The notes: generated by a model from the letters alone, not told the origin. Counted from the first letter of the stretch, positions 24,209-36,208 are shown. The stretch: DNA of 64,000 nucleotides from Synaphobranchus kaupii (GCA_029718625.1 CM056381.1:1858784-1922783); one strand, 5' to 3'. Made by a program: numbers and translations.

Positions 24209-26785
24209 ATGTTGATTTAACACTGAAAGCGTAGCTGACTGGTTGAGATGGCGATTAGCCGGGGAGCGGAGCCGGTGAATGACGGATTTGTCACAGAAGA
24301 CTAATGTGTCTTGTTGTGATTTATTGAGCCAGGCCTACTGCCTCATATACACTCAATACAGTGTAGCACAAGTTATTCTGTGCAAGAGAGGTAGAGCGAG
24401 GGCAGTCAGGGAATAAAAACCCCGTTCAGAAAGACAAACTGTTGTATGGATGTGAAATAATGCGCGCTTACAGGAAAACACTCTTCAGGAGCCATTGAAA
24501 AAATACCAGAGCCCCATCTCTGCTTTCCTCTTCAGAAAAAGCGGCCCGGAATCTCCACGCAGCTCCGCTGGATATCCTGTCCTATAGAGGAGAGAAAATG
24601 AGACACATTTATCGTAATGCTGTGGGATTTTCGGTGACACAAGATTTACGAAATGTTTCCACTTTCCCCCGGTCCACCCTGCCTCCGAGAACAAACAGGC
24701 CTTTGACTTCATGTCACAAAACAGAACCGGTCTTAACACAATATCCCAGCTCTGCATATTCATTGCCCTGATTCATGGTTATTACCATTGCTGTTTTGGG
24801 TCGATATTTAGCGGTTTTGGGTCTTGATTTACTTGTATAAAGTTCAATAAATATATAAAGTAGACTGGCTATAGTTGGGTCTGTTTATAGAACATTTTAC
24901 AGTAGTTGCTGAATTTAAAGATAAGAAAGTTTAACGACAAGAACAGACCATTCAGCCCCATTGAGACCAGTCATTCTTCCTGTAGTAGAGCAAGTTTAGC
25001 ACTGGTCTTTAAACATTACATCATTCTCAAATAAACGCAATGCTGAAATAATGAGCCAATTATTACATTAAAAATAATAACAGTCCAGTAGCTGTAAAAA
25101 GCTGGTTTAATTTATTTGCTTCTTTAATTTCATTTATTATTTTTACAGTCAGTTCCCTCTCAATGAACATATACTGTGCTCAGTGAGCATATGTTATCCT
25201 GAGGGCTACACCTGGTGAAAGAGCTGGCAGCCATGTTGAATATATCGCATTATAAAGATTGTATTTTTTTTAGCAGTTAATGCTTCAGTTATAGCTAAAA
25301 ACAGGGTGTGGGAGGAGTTGAGAGGATCCAGCTAAAGAACGACGTTGTTAGTTTTGGGAGGGCAGTGAGGCGTAATGATTGGGGAACGGCCTTGTGTTTT
25401 ATTTGCACCCCCACAAGAATCAGATGATGTCATAGAACTTATGATGTCATAGCTGTGGGCCAAACCTGTACCTGGGGTGATCACCTTTACCTGTTGGCCT
25501 ACTCTGTTGGCCTACATGCCTGTGCACTGTTGTAACCATGACTACAATATACTGCACAAAATACCAGATACCACATACACTTTAGCCTCTGCTATCACAG
25601 ATGTGCAGATTTTCTGAAATTGTTCGTAATCGTTTTGTAATAATAAGCAAAAATAATCATAACAGAATAATCTATGTGGGGGCACTTAATATGCAATTTC
25701 ATGTTTTCATGAAGGCCTTGAAACGCTTTCTAAAGATGGATTCAAATACAAGACTAACATTTCTGTGTTTGAAATACCTTTATAGAGCGTATATATTTGA
25801 GATAACTGTCCGTAGTGTTTGGCCAAGGACTGGAGGTGAGTATGGAACAGTGTAAAATGACTGTAAATGTGAAAGTTCTTTTTTTGCAGGTGTAATCTAC
25901 TGGGCCATTTTATTTTATACATATGTATTCATAATTCATACATTCATAGTTCATTATTCATAAATCTCTTTGGTCAAACAAACGTCTGTTATCCATGCAG
26001 AATTTACAACAGCACTTTCTCATAATGACATCATACGATCTAAATATGATCTTTGGAGCGCTGAGTCTGTTCCATTTTTACTATAAAATGTGGACCTTTT
26101 TTGTTATGCATTGCATTATGTAAACATTTTAGCCCAAAATGAAAGGGCTCAGAAAGTGGAGAGCATTGCTTAGCTTTCCGTGCAGTGATTTAAGCAGCGG
26201 TTTAAAGCCATAGTGACACGATTCTGCGGTATTGGTTTGGGGAGCCATTAAACTGCTCAAGTCATTCAAAACATCCATTTCCCATAATGCATTCTGTGGC
26301 TTTTTTTGTCTGTGAAACTCATATACTTGGAACTAATTCGAGCAAAGTTTTAAAAAATTATTTTTTGTTTATATATATATTTAAAGTCAATGAATATTTC
26401 ACCAATGTGTGTGTGTGTGGGATATTGTTTTGAGGTTTTTTTCAGCCACCACACAAAAGGGTTTGGAAAATGCCATCAGTGGTGAATGTGACGTTTGGGT
26501 TTGTGTGAACAATATCACAATCTCTTTTGTGTAACCCAAACTAAGCTTGTGGTTGGGATTTTTTTCTCTTATTATGTCATTAACATAGGAAACCAAGGGA
26601 AGAGAGATGGACCACCCAGGTTTGACTTTACTGAAGAAACTGAAAGTGTATTTTGGACAAGCTGTCAGACTTCTCCTGCATTTCCTACCATTAATTTTGC
26701 GGAGACGACCAGCCCTGTTTCATAAATCATGCTTGTGCTTTAGAATGCTCTTCTGGGTTTCTGGGTTTTTATTTTATTATTTTTT
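24209..26785. other. gene-free unique sequence
   Basis: Over 2.5 kb of largely unique AT-rich DNA with no tandem array. Open frames up to 92 codons occur on both strands without recognisable domains or coding-like composition. Confidence 0.5.
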
Positions 26786-27590
26786 TTTATAGGTACAAAG
26801 GGGAGTCTGTGTGTGTCCCCTGGAAACATTAACTTTGTACTTTGTCACTGAATTTAAACCTTGTTCAGTGGACTTGTCCACCATTAGCACTTGCTAATGG
26901 CACCTATAGCATTGTTGGTGATGTCATAACAAACTCTACCACTGGAGCGGAACTTGAGAGGGTGATCACTGTTATGTTCATTGTTTCAGAATGTAACCAT
27001 TTCTCTCTTAACGAGTGGAGATACTCAACTGTGATTGGGACAGACGCCTCATGTGACACATCTGAGCCAATCGGGAACCCAGAGAGGGTTTTGTTGGGCT
27101 TGGTACACGGGAAATAAATGAGAAAACAAAGTTGCAAAAGAAAGCACTCGCTTCACGTTGAATAATTTTGCATTATTTCCAAACTGTGTGTGTGAAGAAG
27201 AGAAGTAATGCTTGAACTGAACTGGTGGTCAGGAGGAATATTAATGATCCCCAGCCTCTTTGACGGGTAAGAAACAGAAGGCAATTAGTGTCACACATTT
27301 TGCAGTTTGCTGTATTTCATCTGCGAGGTTCTGAATAGGGGCTGGCTGTCATGCGTGTCCAAAGTTGGGTTTTCTGCATTGCCACAGCAGATTTATGTAT
27401 ACTGATATTGTCCAACTTAGTTGTGTGGTCTTTGGTGTGGGTTTTCTTTGGAATAGGCGCTGTCATTGGACGAGAGTCTGTCCAATCGTGGATGCTGAAT
27501 GCTGCTTTGTTGGTGTTCTGTCGTTGTCATGACATCGTTCTGCCACGGAGGGGCGCAGATACTGCCCCACACGTTAATTAGTCACAAATA
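26786..27590. other. gene-free sequence with uncharacterised short frames
   Basis: Frames of 91 codons (26842-27117) and 76 codons (27351-27581) lie on the plus strand. The second is hydrophobic but has no family match that I recognise and no strong initiation context. I treat both as chance. Confidence 0.35.
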
Positions 27591-27815
27591 CAACATGGCT
27601 ACTTTGCATTAATAAAACAAACGTGCATTAATTGATGGGCAGTGTCTCTCTTTGGTGTTGTTTATGGTTTATGGCTTTGCTGTCGAGTTCCTAAATGAAA
27701 CAGCACTCGCCCTCGGTGTGTGAGACTTATGAAGGCTCATAAAATGGCCAGGCACTCCATAAAGCATCAGCTGACTTGTTTGGACAACAGCCTGCCCTGA
27801 AGTCACATGATCAGG
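27591..27815. other. high-complexity block, candidate conserved non-coding element
   Basis: Contains closely spaced homeodomain-type cores (ACGTTAATTAGTCAC, GCATTAATAAAAC, GCATTAATTGATGG) followed by GGCTCATAAAATGGCCAGGC. No repeat. Inferred from texture only. Confidence 0.35.
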
Positions 27816-28644
27816 GTGAGCGATGTCTGCTTTGGGAACAGGCAGCTGCAGTATGCTTTAATAATGTTATTATCTCTTAATAATGTTATTATCTCTGCAT
27901 TCGTTTATGGGGCCTTTGCGTAAAACACTGCCGAGGTGTTTCAGATCTTTCAACGCCTATCAAGCAGCCATCTTGATTAAAGGAAAACTTCACCCTAATT
28001 ACCAGCTACTATATTTTTATTTATATCTCCACTGTTGGAAGGGTTTAAAGAAAATCTTCTTTTTTTCTACTTTGTGATTCTCCTGTATGAGGAACTGCCC
28101 GGGAGTCTTGCTACTACATGCACTGTGAAGTTTATCATTTTAACAATTCAAAGAAAAAAAGTTCCTATTCAAGCAAGATTCAAATTTTGAATCCCCCCCC
28201 TGCACAGGAGACATGGTCCAGCTCACCACCCCCCATCACCAGCACTTCAGTTGGTTGAACCCTTTTGTTTGACCACGCCCCAAACGCAGAGAGGAGTCCC
28301 CCAGGCTGCTGTTAAGCTTCCACCTGCCATAACGGTAAAAAACATCTTTAATTAATCCTTATTTTTCATGCTAAAGCAGGCTAATGTTAAAGATATAACG
28401 TTAAATATAAGGCAAACATTTGCTGGAAGTCAAAAAAACTCTAGATGGCGTGGTTCTGCAATCTGTGATGTGCCCCCATATTTAGAATATTGGTGTTGGC
28501 CATTGGACAGAGCTATAGTTATGACTGGGCCATACCACCTCATGGAGGAGGGGGAGTCGTAATAATGTGTTTAATATGGCAGGTGTTTTGAATGCTGCCT
28601 AAAGGCCTTTGCTGTCTGCATTCTCCCTAATTTAGAGGGTCCCT
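27816..28644. other. gene-free unique sequence
   Basis: A two-copy 18-bp repeat, TTAATAATGTTATTATCTC type, lies near 27858-27896. Nothing else recognisable. Confidence 0.5.
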
Positions 28645-29574
28645 CAGCGGCATCACAGGCCTGTATATATGACCTGCATTACCACAGCGGCATCACAGAC
28701 CTGTATATATGACCTGCATTACCACAGCAGCATCACAGGCCTGTATATATGACCTGCATTACCACAGCAGCATCACAGGCCTGTATATATGACCTGCATT
28801 ACCACAGCAGCATCACAGGCCTGTATATATGACCTGCGTTACCACAGCAGCATCACAGGCCTGTATATATGACCTGTATATATGACCTGTATATATGACC
28901 TGCATTACCACAGCGGCATCACAGGCCTGTATATATGACCTGCATTACCACAGCAGCATCACAGTCCTGTATATATGACCTGTATATATGACCTGCATTA
29001 CCACAGCAGCATCACAGTCCTGTATATATGACCTGTATATATGACCTGCATTACCACAGCAGCATCACAGTCCTGTATATATGACCTGTATATATGACCT
29101 GCATTACCACAGCGGCATCACAGGCCTGTATATATGACCTGCATTACCACAGCGGCAGCACAGGCCTGTATATATGACCTGCATTACCACAGCGGCAAGC
29201 ACAGGCCTGTATATATGACCTGCATTACCACAGCGGCATCACAGGCCTGTATATATGACCTGTATATATGACCTGCATATATGACCTGTATATATGACCT
29301 GTATATATGACCTGTATATATGACCTGTATATATGACCTGCATATATGACCTGTATATATGACCTGCATTATCACAGCAGCATCACAGGCCTGTATAAAT
29401 GACCTGCATTACCACAGCGCATCACAGGCCTGTATATATGACCTGTATATATGACCTGCGTTACCACAGCGGCATCACAGGCCTGTATATATGACCTGTA
29501 TATATGACCTGCATTACCACAGCGCCATCACAGGCCTGTATATATGACCTGTATATATGACCTGCATTATCACA
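28645..29574. repeat. nested minisatellite: 40-bp unit containing a 13-bp sub-unit
   Basis: The 40-bp unit is CAGCATCACAGGCCTGTATA then TATGACCTGCATTACCA plus CAG. Its GTATATATGACCT part is itself tandemly repeated at 13 bp, from one copy up to eight in a row near 29241-29365. Two levels of repeat expansion are visible. Confidence 0.96.
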
Positions 29575-29680
29575 GTAAAGGTTAAATAAATATTACAAAA
29601 TATATGTATGCTCTATGGAAACCAAACTTTTTTATTCTGTGCATCTGAAAGCCACCAATTTTGCTGCCCCATTTTGAATA
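29575..29680. repeat. interspersed repeat fragment, copy B
   Basis: GTAAAGGTTA, GGAAACCAAACTTTTTTATT, CTGTGCA and GAAAGCCACCA appear in the same order as in the copy near 20050-20135. It directly abuts the tandem array on its left. Confidence 0.5.
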
Positions 29681-31137
29681 TGATATTTCATAATGAAGTG
29701 TGTCATCGTTCAGAAGACAACATAGTGAACTCCTCATAATTGCATAATCTGCTTTATTGCACAGTTTATATATGGTTTCAGTTTTGATGCCGCTGTCTGT
29801 AGTTACTGCTCAGGAACCTAATGGCACGTCTCTGGTGCGACTGGCAGGAGTTTATTTTGTACCTGTTTCAGTGGATTATTATATTCAGCTTATTGTTGGT
29901 TTTTCTGGGGCATAAAACTTTGATGTTTGAAAATGTGCTGACAGACGGGTAAGCCATACTGTTATGTAAAACACTTAGATATGATTTATCTCCACTTATG
30001 CTGTATTTCTCCTGTACATGTCCTGCCAAAAACCCCTATGCCCTCCAATGCACAAAATACCCTTTCATGGGTAAATTCTGCTTCTAATAAAAGATTTGTT
30101 TCATAGAGGCACCATGTAACCTTGGTTCAGGCGGGCTAGACCGATTTATTATCCCATCTCCAAAAAAAAACAGTTTACTTTTTAGCATTGCCTTTCCAGC
30201 CAATGCTATCTGGTCAATCTTGTGTTATAATCCTGTCCAACGTTCCTCCTTCATTTGTTCTGTTCTTCAGGAAGTTTATCATATTATTATTATTATATTT
30301 AACATTATATGTTAAACTTGTACCATTTTCTTCAGTTTGATGCTTATCTTTGGCTTCCAAATACAACATTACTGTGAAAAAGAGAAGAGACTGGAGTTTA
30401 AGGGATTTGCACGAGCCCTAATAGTTTTTCTGGCTTGTTCTTCTTCCTCGTAGTTACCCCCGTTGTTTATAATAATTCTGCGTTGCCTTTGTATAAAATG
30501 AAGAGTCCTTATTAACGTGAATATTGGTGAGCCAAAGGAGAGGTTGACTGAATGGCCTGTTCTCGTCAGGGTAGTCTTCTTAATCTCTCTGTTTGTGTGT
30601 GTCCGTGTTCTAGCTAAAATAAATGTTTTTAAAGCTGCAGTATTTAGTGGGGAAACAGCCCACCTCTGATGTCCAAACTCTTGGTTGTGGACGGTCCAAG
30701 ACAAACATCGGATTGTTTTTGAAAACAAACAACAATTGAATGCCACTGCGGGCGGTCCAGCGATTCTTCGGTCGCGGTTTTGCAAACCTGCCAAGTCTCT
30801 GTTTTTGTTTGTATTCGGTAAACTCTCAACATGTTATTAAATTATTGTTCACATGTAGTGAAGAACTTTACAGCTGCAGTCTTTTACACCTGTAATAATG
30901 GAGTTATTGGCTTTATAATGGAGTTATTTACACCTGGAATAATGGAGTTATTGGCTTTATAATGGAGTTATTTACACCTGGAATAATGGAAGTGACCTGA
31001 AGAGGCTCAAAAACTTCAGGGAAAAGATCACACCATTGTTGTGGTGGTGTGACATCACTTCCTGTAGCAGACAGTCAAGTTTTTTGTTACACTAATGAGC
31101 ATTAGCCTGTCTATAGGTGCTTCCTCTTATTTGCACT
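29681..31137. other. gene-free sequence with short direct repeats
   Basis: A 60-bp-scale duplication with TAATGGAGTTATTGGCTTTA and TTTACACCTGGAATAATGGA occurs at about 30884-30990. Minus-strand frames of 141 and 62 codons near 30369-30832 show no domain. Confidence 0.45.
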
Positions 31138-31489
31138 GCAGGGTGTAAAATAGTCACTGGCTCTCCTGTAGTACTGTGTGTGGCCTGTAGGGTGTAAAAT
31201 AGTCACTGTCTCTCCTGTAGTACTGTGTGTGGCCTGTAGGGTGTAAAATAGTCACTGTCTCTCCTGTAGTACTGTGTGTGGCCTGTAGGGTGTAAAATGG
31301 TTGCTGGGTCACCTGTAGTACTGTGTGTGGCCTTTAGGGGTGTAAAATAGTCACTGGCTCTCCTGCAGTACTGTGTGAGGCCTGTAGGGTGTAAAATAGT
31401 CACTGGCTCACCTGTAGTACTGTGTGGCCTGTAGGGTGTAAAATAGGCACTGGCTCTCCTGTAGTACTGTGTGGCCTGTAGGGTGTAAG
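31138..31489. repeat. minisatellite, 47-49-bp unit, about 7 copies
   Basis: Units contain GGCCTGTAGGGTGTAAAATA and CTCTCCTGTAGTACTGTGTG. Later copies lose one TG, giving the 47-bp form. Confidence 0.95.
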
Positions 31490-31639
31490 AACAGTAGGGG
31501 GTGCTCTTGTCCCAGGAAGGGAGACTGATGGGTAATGAAGCCGGAGATTACAGTTGCGTTATATAAACGTTTTCATAAGGTTTCAGTAGAAATTGCTAAA
31601 TTACACTGCTAAATTACAAAAGGTAAAATGTTGAGTGTT

Positions 31640-31720
31640 AAAGAAACTCTAGAGTACATTTTACTCTGATAGAGTACATGTTCTCCCTGTTGGACTCGTA
31701 TAAACTCTATTCAATTGGAA
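31640..31720. repeat. solitary relative of the 19/20-bp array unit
   Basis: TTTTACTCTGATAGAGTACA is the reverse complement of the palindromic core of the array at 22767-24208. It sits between AACTCTAGAGTACA and ATAAACTCTATTCAA, so it may be part of an older dispersed element from which the array was seeded. Confidence 0.5.
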
Positions 31721-31752
31721 TTAGCATTGAGTATGTTACTCTGCAGCCTGCA

Positions 31753-31870
31753 GGTTAGAGGGACAGGCGGTTGGTGGACTGTGTGGTTACAGAGACAGGC
31801 GGTTGGTGGACTGCGTGGTTACAGAGACAGGCGGTTGGTGGACTGCGTGGTTACAGAGACAGGCGGTTGG
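31753..31870. repeat. 32-bp tandem repeat, about 4 copies
   Basis: Units are GGTTACAGAGACAGGCGGTT followed by GGTGGACTGCGT. Confidence 0.94.
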
Positions 31871-32348
31871 AGGGGCACATGCAGCACAAGTTCTTAAGAA
31901 AAAATTGCAATGAAAGCAATTTGTAATATCAGCAGATATAAAAGTAAACACAACACACACATATTCACTCTATTCCTTGGGATCAATGGCTGGTAATTAT
32001 TGCTGCTATTTTTGGTAATGACTTGAAATATGGCCATTAGTGTGCACTTATGTTTTGGGCTTTTGGGGGTTGTAGTTTCACTTTGTGCTGTAGCGTTTTT
32101 TGGGCCATGTTTGGGGAGGGAGAGGGGTTCCCCTGCGCGTGTAGGCAATCACGTGTCCTGCAGGTCCTCTTTCTATCTCGGACCGGTCAGAATTCAGGAA
32201 GTCCGCAGTTGCAAACTCAGCACCCCCATTCCCACAGAGTTTTGCTGTTTTTTTCTGGGTTTGTTCTGTAACAGCATTCAGACAGTTGAGAGTCTCGCAC
32301 CTCTAATTAAACACAGGCGAGGATAAACACAGTATGAAAACCACAGAG
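31871..32348. other. gene-free unique sequence
   Basis: Overlapping frames of 73-98 codons at 31894-32326 occur on both strands. None has a recognisable domain. Confidence 0.45.
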
Positions 32349-32349
32349 T

Positions 32350-32382
<33 letters not shown>

Positions 32383-32463
32383 CGCGCACGTGTGTGTGTG
32401 TGGCCGTGTGTGTGTGTGTCTGTGTTGTATGTGTGTGTAAGTGTGGGCCTGTGCGTGCGTGTG
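32349..32463. repeat. (GT)n microsatellite
   Basis: Imperfect (GT)n with a GGCGCGCACG interruption. Confidence 0.93.
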
Positions 32464-32767
32464 TTATGTGGCCAGTAGGGCGCTCAACTTAAAAGTTTGA
32501 CTAGGGACCGACGGGTTCGTCACACTGCGGAGTGATTCAAACTGTGGAGGCTGTATGCTGCTCCCACCCATGGGCAAATATACCTTGAAGGTCCTGCAGC
32601 GGAGCTGGCAGGTATATTATCACCCAGAGAGAGAGGCTGTACGGTGCGTAGCAGATGGCAGGTAGCAGGCTGTTTGTGGTAGGAGTGTTTGTTGGGGAGA
32701 CACCAGTGTACAGAGAGACATCAGTGTACAGACACACCAGTGTACAGAAACCGGGGCTATCTATTCA

Positions 32768-32969
32768 TGCACTGTAGCCTTTTATCTGTTTTTATCTTAT
32801 TTCCTTTTATATTGTCTCGTAAATGTTCTATTGTCTTTTATGTCTATTTTTCTTTTATTGCTTTTGTTCTGTATTTTGTTTTTTGTTTTTTATTGTTGTG
32901 AAGCACTTTGGGCTGCATTTTATGTATGAAAGGTGCTATACAAATAAAGTTTATTATTATTATTATTAT
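32768..32969 (+). mobile_element. SINE/LINE 3' tail (fish type)
   Basis: T-rich sequence with repeated TTTTATC/TTTTATTG words leads to GTGAAGCACTTTGGGCTGCA, TGAAAGGTGCTATACAAATA and a (TTA)n end. This order is the well-known 3' tail shared by many teleost SINEs and L2-type LINEs. No A/B box or reverse-transcriptase frame is visible, so it is a 5'-truncated copy or a tail only. A GT microsatellite follows immediately (32970-33101), which commonly grows from such tails. Confidence 0.7.
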
Positions 32970-33101
32970 GTGCGTGTGTGTGGGCGTGTGCATGTGTGCG
33001 TGTGTTATGTGCGTGTGTGTGGGCATGTGCATGCGTGTGTGTGTTATGTGCGTGTGTGTGGGCGTGTGCATGCTGCGTGTGTTATGTGCGTGTGTGTGGG
33101 G
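32970..33101. repeat. GT-rich repeat with 34-36-bp higher-order period
   Basis: Words TGTTATGTGCGTGTGTGTGG and GCGTGTGCATG recur four times, giving a period imposed on a (GT)n background. Confidence 0.85.
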
Positions 33102-33194
33102 TGGGCTGGGGGGCAGTTAGAGGTAGAGTTGAAGGTGCACAGATTGTCATCACTATAAAGGCCTTAATCTGGCCCTTGGTGCTGTGGCTGTTTC

Positions 33195-33290
33195 AGTATT
33201 TATTTGCTTAGCAGACAGCCTTATCCAGAGCCAGACTCCTGCTGGGTATTTAGTGGAGTAACTCAGATTAAATGGCTTTTCTCAGGGCTT
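33195..33290. repeat. interspersed repeat fragment (fish TTTATTTGGCAGA type)
   Basis: TATTTATTTGCTTAGCAGAC, AGCCTTATCCAGAGCCAGAC and TTTTCTCAGGGC follow the order of a very common teleost dispersed repeat. A shorter relative (TCTTTATTTGGCAGACACTT) is at about 37201-37225. Confidence 0.5.
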
Positions 33291-34440
33291 TAGAGCTATA
33301 TGAGCCCCAGTGTGGATACCCAGCTGAACCCTGGCGAGGTACAGGCCCCATATTAACCCGCTGCACTGTGCTTCCGCAGAGTTCGATGGCGTGCGGCGGT
33401 TATCAACGGGATTACATCGCAGAACCTTTCCCTCAGCTTTCTGTGACGTCATTTCAAACAGCGACGAGAAAAAGCGTTAAGATCTCATCCTCGGCTTTGC
33501 AGTTCACCAGGCGTGACACTAGGGGGCGCTGTTCACTGAGGGACGGTGGTTCTTTACCCAGACATTACTTGGTAAATACCAGTAATTGGAAGGTAAACCT
33601 GATCTTTCACCACACCCTAAATAAAATTACACTTCTCCCGTTTCCATTTAAACATGCTAGCAATAATGTCATTAATGGAAGACAAATAGTATAATATAGT
33701 GATAATATGATATTGTGGAAAAAAGAGAATCCACAGTTTGTAGGTCCGTAGAGAAAGTGTAACGCCAGCTTGTCTTATTTTACTGTTTTAAAAACATGCA
33801 CATGCTCTGCTGGGGGTACCTTAGGTTGAGCTTTTATTGCCTTGTGTATAAAAAGTAAAACAAAAATAAACGAGTTTAATGCTATATAGCCACAGACATT
33901 TATTCCATTCTTTCCCATAGTTGATAGATGCACACGTTGGGAAATAGCCACACATTCGAGTGACCTGTTGGGGTAGTTATGAATTAGTGTACTTTGCAAT
34001 CATAAGTAATTTAGTAAACTAACCATAATCATGCTGCCCATAATCTGCTTGTACACTGTTTATTGCTGTGGTGAATATGCCATATTAATTTACTGTTCCA
34101 GCCCAGCCGTGCACTAATCATGCAAAAACACTAAAGCTGCCTCCTGGAAGTTTCTGGAATAGAACCATCCAAATATCAACGGGTTACAAAGCATATCCAG
34201 CCCTTGTTTTATTTTCAATTTTACATCTTTGTTTGTGGTTAAGGACATGTATAGTCAGGTGGGAGTGTGTAGGCCTGTATGTCCTGTATTTTACTTAAAC
34301 TCTATAAAGAAGTAGCCTACAGTTAATTTAGAAGCAGTGCACCTTTATAATTTTAGGCTGTGTTGGAAAAGATCCACCTCTTGCATCTTATTACATCCAT
34401 GAATAAATTCTTTATTGAATCTCTGTTGCTGACCATATTT
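33291..34440. other. gene-free unique sequence
   Basis: No array or recognisable element. A 140-codon plus-strand frame (33272-33694) starts inside the interspersed repeat and shows no domain. Confidence 0.5.
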
Positions 34441-35480
34441 AGTTGTTTTTGTTGGAAAAGTAGATTTTTTCCTTCTGTTATTAATGGGCTTCACGGTCAT
34501 TACGTTTTTGAATGTAATAGGGGCTACTAATTTACTACCCCTTAATAGTAATTAAAAGAAGAAAATGCGTGCATGACAAATTAAGCGCAAATCCATTACA
34601 AACTGCGGCATAAATTAGGAGTGCGCTAAAGGGAATTCCATCTGGGGAAAGCAGCGCCTGAAATGTTAAATGTAAAAAAAAAATAAAAAAAATAAAAATG
34701 AAAACTTAAAAAAATAAATAAAAATGAGCTGTTGCCCGAAGCCGTACCCGACGCTCGTTTATCAGCAGTTACAGACTCCATTTAAAAGCAACGTTTACGG
34801 CGGAGCGGCGAGCAAAGAGAGTGAAATATAACCAGACGGATAGACAGAAAGTGTCAATGAGGCGGCGTTTCTCAGGACTCTGCGCGTCTGTTATCGGCGA
34901 TCCCGGAGCCTGGGAGACAGCCCAGAACGGGAGGATTACGGCGGAAAGGATGATTTAGTTGACCTCGCCATGGCGGAACTGACAGCGAGAGCCTCATTAA
35001 TTCCCGGGGTCACTTCATTGGACGTAAATTGGTTAAAATCGGAACGGTTGGGAAGGCTTCCAGACGCACTAGCCTACACACGCAGGGAAAAAAAAAGAGT
35101 TATGAAATCTCAGCCTCCTCACCCCCCCCCTTTAAGAGAGCATTTCCAAAATCACTCAGCATAAATCACGAAGCCCCCCCCCCCCCCCCCGCTCATTTTC
35201 TCCCTCGGATAAGAGCAATAACCTTAATGAGAGGGAGTAATGGAACTTTTTGTCCTTATTAGTCTGCAAATACGGTGTTGTTTTATGCGATTATCAGCCG
35301 CCAATGATTATTCACTCTCGTCCATACCGAGGGCGGAGGCCTGGCTTTTGTTTGGGGAAAAACTGTGGAGAAGCTGAGCAGTTGAATGGAGGCCTAATAA
35401 ATAACGTTAATGCACACATTTAAAGCGGCTCGTATTTCTCTTGGCTTGTTATCAAGACTACTCGACCGAGAATGTAAACT
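34441..35480. other. high-complexity, TAAT-rich block; candidate conserved non-coding element(s)
   Basis: At 34480-34640 many TAAT/ATTA homeodomain cores cluster (for example TTATTAATGGGCTT, TAGTAATTAAAAG, CAAATTAAGCGCAA). A CpG-rich section (34740-35060) and then ATTATCAGCCGCCAATGATT and GGCCTAATAAATAACGTTAA follow. Only short C runs interrupt it. No credible frame. Confidence 0.4.
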
Positions 35481-35706
35481 ACCTCTTCCCTCTCTCCCCC
35501 CCTCCTCGCCTTAGCTCAATATTTAATGTTATCTTCACTTAAAACATCTCTGTTTATGTAATAACAAATGTAGGCCAGATAATTTCTCCCTTTTTTCTGT
35601 CTTCCTTATAAACATTTTTTCCTGGGGGGGGGGGGCGGCATCCTTAAACCTCTGTAGCCTTTTTTGCTCTTTAGATGAGCGTCACAGACCTCATGGCTGT
35701 AGGCTA

Positions 35707-36208
35707 CACTCTCAGAAGAAAGGGTTCTAAAAGGTTCCTCTGTGTCTCCATAGAGGAGCCCTATCTACACTCTCAGAAGAAAGGGTTCTAAAAGGGTTCC
35801 TCTGTGTCTCCATAGAGGAGCCCTATCTACACTCTCAGAAGAAAGGGTTCCAAAAGGTTCCTCTGTGTCTCCATAGAGGAGCCCTATCTACACTCTCAGA
35901 AGAAAGGGTTCTAAAAGGTTCCTCCGTGTCTCCATAGAGGAGCCCTATCTACACTCTCAGAAGAAAGGGTTCTAAAAGCTTCCTCTGTGTCTCCATAGAG
36001 GAGCCCTATCTACACTCTCAGAAGAAAGGGTTCCAAAAGGTTCTTCTGTCTAGTACAGGAACCCTGTCTAGTTTACGGGTTCTTTTACGGGCAAAATGGT
36101 TTAATTTGGCAGCTTTCATACTTTTCACTCCTACCATAGAGGGTTCCATAAAGAACTAAAAGGGTTCCCCGGTGGAGACAAGCCAAAGAACCATTTTTTA
36201 TGAGATTG
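35707..36208. mobile_element. TA-flanked non-autonomous DNA element with six tandem left termini
   Basis: The left terminus CACTCTCAGAAGAAAGGGTT matches, imperfectly, the reverse complement of the right end (CAATCTCATAAAAAATGGTT). Both are flanked by TA, at 35705-35706 and 36209-36210, as for Tc1/mariner-like insertion. Inside, a 61-bp unit that starts with the left terminus is repeated in tandem at 35707, 35768, 35830, 35891, 35952 and 36013. The right part contains AGAGGGTTCCATAAAGAACT. No transposase frame is present. The superfamily is inferred from the TA flanks only. Confidence 0.72.

Noticed and set aside
26842..27117. 91-codon plus-strand open frame with ordinary amino-acid mix
   Set aside because: No recognisable family, no splice context and an overlapping minus frame of similar length. 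Kept as undetermined rather than called a gene.
27351..27581. 76-codon hydrophobic plus-strand frame resembling a membrane peptide
   Set aside because: Hydrophobicity follows from T-rich DNA; no signal-peptide layout, no family and no neighbouring exon.
33272..33694. 140-codon plus-strand open frame
   Set aside because: It begins in a dispersed repeat and shows no domain or conserved motif.
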